A DNA stretch of 64,000 nt from Ligula intestinalis (taxonomy: Eukaryota; Platyhelminthes; Cestoda; Diphyllobothriidea; Diphyllobothriidae): positions 91,362,145 through 91,426,144 of the forward strand of contig JAYGXS010000002.1 in NCBI GenBank assembly GCA_036362985.1, given 5' to 3'. The position numbers and the translations under genes were made by a program. The stretch's first letter is position 1; each line of letters opens with the position of its first letter. Shown piece by piece: positions 56,340-64,000 of this stretch. The notes beneath the pieces are model-generated. The model had not been told where the DNA came from. It saw only the letters and a program-made list of their open reading frames with translations, and ran no database searches.

Positions 56340-56885
56340 ACATGCGTGTCCCAGGAAGCAATTAAGAAGAAGAAGACTCGATCGCTGGGATAGTATGTTT
56401 ATTCACCTGACGTTTCGACATCCGTCGCAGATTATTCATCAGAGACGTGAGTAGGAAACAGTAGCAGAAACAGGTAATGCATGCGCAGAAGTTTGCAGTA
56501 TTTATAGGATACAGTCATTACTGCAAACATACAGCGACAATTAACGTTAATTGCCTTCTTGCGCGTGGTTAATTTGTTGTACTTATTTGCGTAGCCTTGC
56601 GTGGCAATCTTGAATGAAGAAACGGACCATTCTCTTGCCGGTTTGGAACATTTCGCGTCTCGCCGCCTCCAACAAATTGAGCAGGTGCAAGAAGGCAATT
56701 AACGTTAATTATCGCTGTATGTTTGCAGCAATGACTGTATCCTATAAATACTGCAAACTTCTGTGCATGCATTACCCGTTTCTGCTACTGTTGCCAACTC
56801 ATGTCTCTGATGATGAATCCGCGACGGATGTTGAAACGTCAGGTGAATAAACATATTGTGCCAGTGATCGAGTCTTCTTCTTCTC
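56340..56885. repeat. Hairpin of two inverted PLE terminal repeats
   Basis: The left arm (about 56370-56570, minus) and right arm (about 56690-56885, plus) are nearly perfect reverse complements over about 200 bp, with a spacer of about 115 bp. Each arm holds, in order, AAGAAGGCAATTAACGTTAA, TATGTTTGCAG, a TATA-like CCTATAAATACTGCAAACTT, CTGTTTCTGCTACTG-like sequence, the hammerhead-like motif (56406-56442 minus, 56807-56843 plus) and a CTTCTTCTTCT end. The left arm also extends outward into the CTGGGACACGCATGTTTGC block (56341-56359). No PLE coding lies between the arms. Confidence 0.87.
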
Positions 56886-56890
56886 CCCAA

Positions 56891-58684
56891 CTGTAAATCC
56901 TTATTTTCCTTCTTTCATGGTTTGGTAAACTTTGCCGCTGTTATTGTCCTGCCTAATTTCCAGGTAACCATAATAACGCTGGAACATTTTAAGAGATAAA
57001 ATTAGCAGTCGTTATTATAAAAAAATAATCGAAAAGTTTCTTCTGAATTGGAAAACCCAAACAAAGTTGAAAGTATAAATTTTTACACTTTTGCCTAACA
57101 AGAAGTGTACTGGATGGTATTTATGCAATAATACTTTCGAACGTTTAACGTTACTGTCGATCTAGGTAACTTACAGAGGTACTTGCAAAAAGGTATGACC
57201 AATCGTACCATTTTTTAAATACTTAACAGCACTGTTGATTGCCAATTTTTTGAAAACTACGAAAAGGAAATTATAAAAGCATCTTATTAAATGGTTTACA
57301 AAAACAAGGCATTATGGGGACTATTGCAACAACCTCAAACATAAGTTATTAGAAGATAAAGTTAATTGTGATAACCTGAGGTAATTTGATTATCTTCGAA
57401 GACTGTGCGGGTTCTATTTAATTGCCTCTATTTCAGACACAAATTCCAAATCTACGCATGTTTTATTGTTGTATTGTTGGTTCAAATTCCTCCAAATGTA
57501 ATGCAACGTGCACGGGTAAGAAGAACATTAAAAAGAATCGCATCATTGCAGATGATAAATTTTCACACAATTGCATCTCATGATCGTCGCTTATTCCATT
57601 TTGCACATGCACCTACGTCTACATCCATCAGCTTACCGTCGTAATTGGCGAAGTTAACCGCAAAACTGAAAGCTTTTTTTGCTAATGCTGCCTGGATGTA
57701 AGTTGGATATTTAGATTTACAAATTTTTAGTTTTAATGATAGCACAATTCGTGTTTAGAGCCCAGTACCAGAAAATGGGAAATAATATGTCAAATAAAGG
57801 TTGCAGCTATGCCATATATTTCTTTAGAAATATTGGTCCGTTTTTATGAGCGGTGGCAGTAAAAGCAAATCGCAAGCACGTTCTTCTTGAATTTGCATAA
57901 ATTACTAGACAGGATAAAAAAACTGATGCTCCACGAGATGTTAAGGAAAAGTGTAGGAGCTATTTTAGTGAGAAAATATTTTACAAGGGAAGCCGAAGTA
58001 TCTAGCTTCACGCAGTCTAATTCCAAACCTTCGATTTACGGTGAGATGTGGGCTATTGCATGAGCTTCCCCTGGCCGCCTGCAAATAAGTCCACACTAAA
58101 TAATGACTACTTAACTAATATGTATTTGTCCATGCACTTTCTATACACTTGCAAATTCAAACATGCTTGATAAAACAAACCTGCAAATAAATCTTCTTGT
58201 TATATACATTTGGTAGAAAATTATGTCTTTTTAAAATGAAACCTTTGAAGAACAGCATATGTTTAGGTTCAACAGATAGCTTTAAATTTCCTTAACTTGA
58301 ACTTTTATTGTTTTCGGAGGGCGAAATACCTCCGAATAAATTAAATCTAGATGATGACAATAATGACGTTATTTAATTTTGTAATCTCGCGTCATTACAT
58401 ATGCAAATTGTTTGTTAAAATGAGGCCCAATCTATCGCCTAAATGAAATTCTTCAGTTTGTGAAACAAATAAACGAATTCTAATTGATCTATTACAGGGG
58501 AAATCTTGCAAAGTATACCCGCAGGAAAAATGATTTTGAAAACTTATCTCTGGATTTTTAAGTTAAATTTATACGGTTCTAAAACATAAGGAATATATAT
58601 TTCTCACGGAAGTTTGATATGACCATTCGTTTTATTCCGAGAACGTAAGTAAATTCATGATCAGCTCACAGAGAACTCGAATAT
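56891..58684. other. Unassigned AT-rich stretch
   Basis: Frames at 57405-57644 and 57844-58026 show no known domain. Nothing else was seen. Confidence 0.35.
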
Positions 58685-59875
58685 GTATACAGTAGTCGCC
58701 AAGGACCATGCAACGTTCATAACGAAATTTTACCTGGTGATTTAGCGTATATTTAGTAACACTATTTTGATTCATTCAGTTTATTGAATGCTGTGAAAGC
58801 CTTTAACTTAGTTAAATTGTCATTTTAGTAAAGTTTACTAAGAGAAACGGCCATTAATTTTGGGGAAATTGGGAGTAGTCTCATATGGAGGGCATTTCCT
58901 ATGCTATTACGAAAGAGAGAACCAAACTACACTTAAATGTTGATAATACTAAGAAGGAACTCTAAAATAAGTAAAATAGGTATAGAAAATATCCCTTCCA
59001 GAACTGGAAAAAATTTATCCAAAATTTTTCAGATTGAAGTAAAGCCAAGTTAAAGGGACCAAATTTGTTTGCAGTAAAATTGACGATTTGTATTTTAAAA
59101 ATCATCTTTAGATATTCTGTGAAGTCTTTCTGCACAAAATGCAGTAACAGAAGAGTATTTGTTTGAATGCACCAATGAACCTCCAATGTCCTTCAATAAA
59201 AACCAAATGTCTAACATTTTCTCGCGAATTTAAGACAAACAAGGCCTTATTGAATATAAGTCATGAAGAAATATAGTTTTTTGTATAATTTACGTTCCTC
59301 CTTTGCATTATTTAGAAACGGAACAGATGAAAGAATAATAAGTATTTCAAATAATGGCAATGTATATGACCAGTTTTTTGAATTTGCCAGTTTATAACTG
59401 AAAGTGGAATAAATCTACTCATGCGGAAGGTAATCCATTATAAAGACACAAGAAAGTTCATTCATCTTCAGTCAAATTGAATCGTTAATCGTCAGGAAAC
59501 TTAAATAAATTCTCAAAATTATCAAATTTAATTGTGACATTACGTTGGAAAAAGTTAATATACGCAGAAGTTCGTCAGCCGAATATCCAATCAAAGCAAT
59601 TTATAAGAGGTCACCTTTTGTGGAAATTTTTTATTAATCTTAGGAATAGTAGTTTCACAACTCTAGTGCGGACAAAATTTACCCTCGACAATGTGTTTTG
59701 CTGTTTTGAGGCATTTCTGTATATCAAAAACTTTGCCATATTCATTAAAACTAATATCTTAAAACACTTTATTTCAGTAAATGCTCTTTATATCTATCTT
59801 ATTTTAAAGGTTTTGGTGTAAAAGTCGAACAACTGCAGAATTTATAAATTTATCAAAGAAGACAGTGAAAATTAT
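58685..59875 (+). repeat. Repeat X, uninterrupted copy
   Basis: Continuous match to 31258-32010 plus 35256-35690. At the join it reads CATGCGGAAGGTAATCCATT with AAGG once, that is, the site before gypsy insertion. No coding is recognised, so this may be a non-autonomous element or an old duplication. Confidence 0.85.
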
Positions 59876-60294
59876 AAAAGCAGTTCATTTCATTCACAAA
59901 CTCGTGTTGGCTTTTCTTGAAAGCATCTTATTCGCTTATGCGGTGCTTTGAACCGTGTGAACCTACGCCCCCTTACAGTTTTTGGTTTTGATGACTTTGT
60001 TTCCTCCGATAGTCGTTTTGCTATCCCTTGTTGAACAACCGCCCCAAGTGTATTTGTGTTAGAAACAGAGCTCTCATGTCAGGTTCAGATCACTGCGAAT
60101 TAGTAGGCCTCCAAAATATCTGAAAGGAAAATTAATGTTCGTGACACGTCGCTATTAAATATTGGCTTGCTTGGTTCTTCTATATTGTAAACTACCCCAG
60201 CTTTCCTCTAACCATCGAACGTAAAATCATAATCTACCTTGTTTACATCTTTTAGGTGAAAGTTGTCCTCTTGAAACAATTATAGGCAAAAGTT

Positions 60295-60845
60295 TTTTTA
60301 TGTATTGCACCTCATATACCCCTAGTCTCTGCATTTTGTCCTACGAAAACGGGGTCACTAAAATAGGCAGATAAGGAAATTTTTAGAAGAAAGTGCTAAG
60401 TGGAAAAATGTAGCTGAAGTTGTTTCTCGCGGCCGTTGGGAGTAAGTTGTTCCGTGTGTACATTGAACGTGTGCGCGGCACTTCGCGACGTGGACTATAC
60501 TTATCTAACTCCAGAACGGTAAGTTGAACCCCAAGTAAGTTGAAGTAGATGACCTCCTAATCACCATTTCTATTTTTTCAGGAATTTCAAGAAACCTACA
60601 TTTTGGTAATCGGTTTTTTCCGCAATACGTTAAACGATAATATAGAATAGGAAAACCCACAGATATAACTCAACAACAGCTCTAAACACAATAAAATAAA
60701 AATGCATATAGCAGTTATTAAAGCATATTCCACTGCCTATCCTAATTCCCCACCCATAAAACACCTTTAATCACCGTTTCCATGAGAAAAAGTGATGGGA
60801 CTAGGGATATATGAGGTGCACTACTTAAACTACTGTTGCTCTCAT
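60295..60845. repeat. Inverted pair of the TATA-like repeat
   Basis: Bases 60295-60360 read in reverse as CGTAGGACAAAATGCAGAGA, CTAGGGGTATATGAGGTGCA. Bases 60785-60845 read forward as GACTAGGGATATATGAGGTG, CACTACTTAAACTACTGTTG. Both match 10465-10545. They face outward-inward around about 425 bp with no gene. Confidence 0.6.
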
Positions 60846-61884
60846 ATCTTCGCACCCTTTCTCTCTTCACACTGATAAGCTGAGCTCGCCAAGTGGTTGT
60901 CTGTGACTTAAATATGCCAACGATATGGTTGTTGGTCACCCTCTTAAAAATTAGACTCATCTCCGGTTTCTGAAAGCTGGCTTGGGTCACGTTTCAGCAT
61001 GTTCGTTGGAAAAATGGTTTTTTTTGCTAAATGCTCAGAGGTTACTCCAGTGTTTTTTTCGACTGGGACCCCCCTCGCTAGTTCTGACTCCTCTAATATG
61101 CTCCCCAACTAGGTATCATCGTGCCGGTACCTTGGCGTTACTCTGACCTCAAATCTCTCCCTGCCCCTTCATAGTTAAACTCTTTTAACTAAAATTTAAA
61201 AATTTGTTTATTACATTTGTCACTTACGTTCCTAACGCACACATTGACCTCCAATCTGGCAAGTTATGGATGCCTTTTTTCTTTCTCTCGTTTGTTCTTG
61301 TCCCTCTATTATTTTTCCTGTTTGCTCAAAAATATATACTGGTCTTAAAACGTGTCTTCTGAATGCTTTCTCCTGTTGCTGATGTTTCTTATGTCGCTGT
61401 TATGATCGTATAATGGTATTTCACAACGATCAAGTGATCCGCTAATTCAATTTAGTATGATGTTATCAATCCCCTCACACTGAACAAATTGCCACTAAAG
61501 ACATTGGACCCAGGTGCTGTCGGCCGTCATCCGGACTGTTGAAATTTGCATGATCTGACTTAATTACGGGAGCAAAAGGGTGCCTCCTGTTTTAGCTTGT
61601 AGCTCAAATCTGAGTTTTTGCATAGGGTTGACGAGGAAATAACTAAGATAGTTTACTGACAAATAAAAAGTGGATGTAATAAACATTTCTGTTTTATTTG
61701 CGTTTCCGGTCATCCATGAATGAACGTGCGCAAGCGGAGAAGATCCTGAGCATGACGACAACAAAAAGAAGGAAGTTTGGTGTGTCAAATGCTTCGAACG
61801 CCTCAGTCTTAATACGCATTTGAGATGAGTAATTCAGCATAGAGGTAATCCCGTGGCCATTGTGTGTGCGTTCGACCATCGATT
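60846..61884. other. Unassigned stretch
   Basis: No supportable gene or repeat. Confidence 0.35.
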
Positions 61885-62560
61885 TCGACGAAGTGCACCG
61901 AAAATTGCCCTCCGCACGATCACGGGCTGCTATAATATGTCGCCCATCGATCACCTTCACGCAGAGGCTTCTGTCCTGCCGGTCGCTCCGCATAACAAAT
62001 ACTTGGGCCAGCAGTTCTGGCGGACCTGTTCACAACCTGGCCATCCGAACCACCATCGTTGCAACGCTCCTGAGCCTAGCCGTAACGTTCGGTCATCTAT
62101 TCGAGCTATCCACAACGCAGCTGTCACCTCGTCTCTCTCGGATCTACCTGCCGATGGCTACGCCATCAAGATAGGTTCCCATCGCCTTCACCAGCGTTGT
62201 GGACGCAAAATCCAGCTACCACCTTCCGGTCCTTCTGGGTGGCTATCCTCTTCCAATTGCGGTCTCCCGAGTCTTCTGAGGGCCACTCGCAGTACCCTAG
62301 TGCAGCTACGCAGTGGCTACTGCATGCTCCTTCGCCAGTACCAACACCGGCACGACCCGTCCATACCTGAATGCTGTCCCAACTGCGGCGTCTAGCCGCA
62401 TGACTGCCGTCATCTCTTCGCCTGCAGTTCCTGGTCAGGCACCCAATTCACCCCCGAGGACCTTTGGCTCAAGTCGGCCGAGGTCGCGGCTTTTCTCCGT
62501 CTCCCAACTGCACCCAGTTTGGACTCCGGCTCGAACCCCTGATCCAACAAGGGCTACTAA
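61885..62560 (+). pseudogene. Jockey/CR1-like non-LTR retrotransposon, 3' end of ORF2
   Basis: Matches the C-terminal third of the 45461-47260 element on the opposite strand: ALRTITGCYNMSPIDHLHAE-like start, HNKYLGQQFWRTCSQPGHPN, HHRCNAPEPSRNVRSSIRAI, TLVQLRSGYCMLLRQYQHR, then CCPNCGV, a stop, PHDCRHLFACSS (a C-x2-C...H...C zinc-binding arrangement) and the DLWLKSAEVAAFLRLPTAPS end. Apart from the stop at 62393 this copy preserves the Cys pair lost at 45.65 kb. It abuts an opposing non-LTR element at about 62563. Confidence 0.85.
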
Positions 62561-62562
62561 CA

Positions 62563-64000
62563 AACTGACCTCCAGTCTTCGCTCATCTTCAGCGCGCACA
62601 GCCCAGCATTCACGTCCATATGGCAGGACTGACCAGATAGATGCACGGTATACATTAATCTTCGTGGCGATGGAGATATCACGTCAGATCGATAGGTGCT
62701 TTCAAAGGATTGAGAAAACCCAGCGAGCAGCATCGATACATTATACAATGTCATCCTTGCTCTGCCCATTCGGTAGCAGCCTCGCCCCGAGGTATTGAAA
62801 GCTGTCTACTTCTTCAAGTTGATGGTCATAAATCCCCAGGGGTGCCTTCTCCTGGTCAGGGATGCAGCTCGAGAACAACTTCGTCTTTCCGGAATTTATG
62901 GTCATGCCTACCGACATAGTGATCTCATTCAACCGTGACACTACCGACTGTAGACCACCAAAGCTTGAGGCTAACAGCGCAATATCATCGGCGTAGTCGA
63001 GATCAGTTAGCCGGCGTCCGGGTGCAAGTTCAACACCGTCCTCTTCATGTAGGGCCTTGCCGAGAATCCATTCAATGACGTAGTTAAACAGAATGGGCGA
63101 AAGGATGCAGCCCTGTCGGACACCAGACCGGATATCGAACGACTGAGAGAGATTGTTGTGGACCAGGACTCGTGCGGTGGTAGACCGATAGTAGGCCTTA
63201 ATCATCGCAATGAGTTTGGTCGGCACTCCATCCAGTTCCATTATTCGCCACAGGGACTCACGATGGATGGAATCGAATGCGGCGGCAAAGTCGACTAAGC
63301 AAACGGCCGTCGGCTGCTGGTAGCTATGGCGGAATTCTAGAGTGCGCCTCAGTGTGAATATTTGATCCGCACATCCACGCCCAGCTCGGAATCCGGCTTG
63401 GTTGGGTCTTTTCCGGGAGTCACGTACAGACTGGAAGCGCCTGAGAAGAACAACAGCGAAGATCTTTGCAGCAACATCGATAAGACTTATGCCACGGTAG
63501 TCCTCGCATCTTGTCTTATCTCCCTTCTTGTGAACAGGTACAAGGATACCTGAGCCACAGTCATCGGGAAGGGCCTCTTCTCGCCACGCCTGTACAATCA
63601 CCTCCTGGAGCCGAGAAGCCAGGGTTTCGACACAGGAATTGTAGATTTCTGCAGGAATACCATCCTCTCCGCACGCTTTGTTGCTGCGTAGCCTCTGCAT
63701 TGCATCGGTAACCTCATCTTCGGAAGGGAGGTCACACAGTATTGCGTAGGCAGGAGGGGGTTGAAACTCCGCTGTGGAGGAGAGGGAGGGTGTGATGGGT
63801 TGTTCGTCAAAGTTGAGGAGGTGCTCGCATTTTTCACGCCAGCGATCGACCTCGGCCGAGTTGTCAGCAATAAAAACTCCCTTCACATCGCGAACAGAAT
63901 CACAGAGTGTCGGGGGCTTACCACTAACCTGGCGGATGATTTGTTACAGTTTTCGAGTGTCACCAACGTTTTAGGCCTGCTCCATAGAAGTCGCCGTTTT
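62563..64000 (-). pseudogene. RTE-like non-LTR retrotransposon ORF2, running off the right edge
   Basis: A 381-codon minus frame (63886-62741) contains a well-preserved RT: SNKACGEDGIPAEIY (68-82), VPVHKKGDKTRCEDYRGISL, PNQAGFRAGRGCADQIFTLR, CLVDFAAAFDSIHRESLW with catalytic D199 and D205, GVRQGCILSPILFNYV and YADD at 298-301. The homologous reading extends both ways beyond the frame. Upstream to the window edge there are stops near 63952 and 63971. Downstream, after a stop at 62738, it reads FSILRKHLSI, DISIATKINVYRASI, YGRECWAVRAEDERRLEV to about 62565. Clade placement as RTE-like is tentative. The RT would copy the element RNA at a nicked target; this copy is broken at both ends. Confidence 0.88.

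Noticed and set aside
56432..56850. Small proteins on both strands with similar sequence
   Set aside because: They come from the two arms of the PLE terminal hairpin, not from genes.
1..64000. CRISPR arrays, bacterial operons or viral genomes
   Set aside because: No regularly spaced direct repeats, no ribosome-binding-site-led gene clusters, and no capsid or replication genes; all RT sequences fit retrotransposon families.

Overview
The window looks like a repeat-rich metazoan nuclear genome, most probably a parasitic flatworm and perhaps a tapeworm of the Diphyllobothriidea. This rests on codon-level eukaryotic gene structure, tRNA-derived SINEs, and abundant Penelope-like, CR1/Jockey-like, RTE/L1-like and Ty3/gypsy remnants of the kind I associate with flatworms. 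The clade is inference. There are no bacterial operons, rRNA genes or CRISPR arrays. Two 100-N runs mark a draft scaffold.

Only one host gene is convincing: a single-exon 2-aminoethanethiol (cysteamine/N-terminal cysteine) dioxygenase, ADO, at 42096-42929 on the plus strand, with a poly(A) signal at 43055.

Layout. At 1-7 kb there are three Penelope-like element (PLE) remnants with GIY-YIG endonuclease coding, two of them flanked by inverted repeats. At 7.8-8.9 kb there are tRNA-derived SINE pieces and a PLE terminal fragment. At 12.2-13.7 kb there is a duplicated repeat carrying a hammerhead-like motif. At 14050-15226 there is a Tc1/mariner-superfamily element with both inverted repeats, a TA duplication and an internal deletion. 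At 17.7-19 kb there is another terminal repeat and a Jockey/CR1-like 3' end. At 23.3-24.4 kb there is a decayed non-LTR 3' end. At 27830-29300 there is a hAT element with a perfect 8-bp target duplication. At 30.3-30.8 kb there are two SINEs. At 32011-35255 there is a Ty3/gypsy deletion derivative inside an older repeat whose unoccupied paralogue lies at 58.7-59.9 kb.

From 35633 to 38480 a 1374-bp sequence is present on both sides of a gap, probably an assembly artefact. ADO follows. From 45 to 50.2 kb there is a mosaic of PLE fragments in both orientations plus a 1.8-kb Jockey/CR1-like reverse transcriptase. At 52.4-53.3 kb there is a CR1-like 3' end. At 54-57 kb there are PLE termini, including a roughly 550-bp hairpin. 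The window ends with two non-LTR elements facing each other at about 62.56 kb, the second running off the right edge.

The elements are mostly dead: RT stops, frameshifts, a mutated YVDD and a deleted transposase core. The most interesting recurrent signal is a short motif (CTGANGAT, variable stem, GAAA) found about ten times in PLE-type termini, with compensating stem changes between subfamilies. It resembles half of a hammerhead ribozyme core. Long stretches between elements show nothing I can assign and are listed as such.
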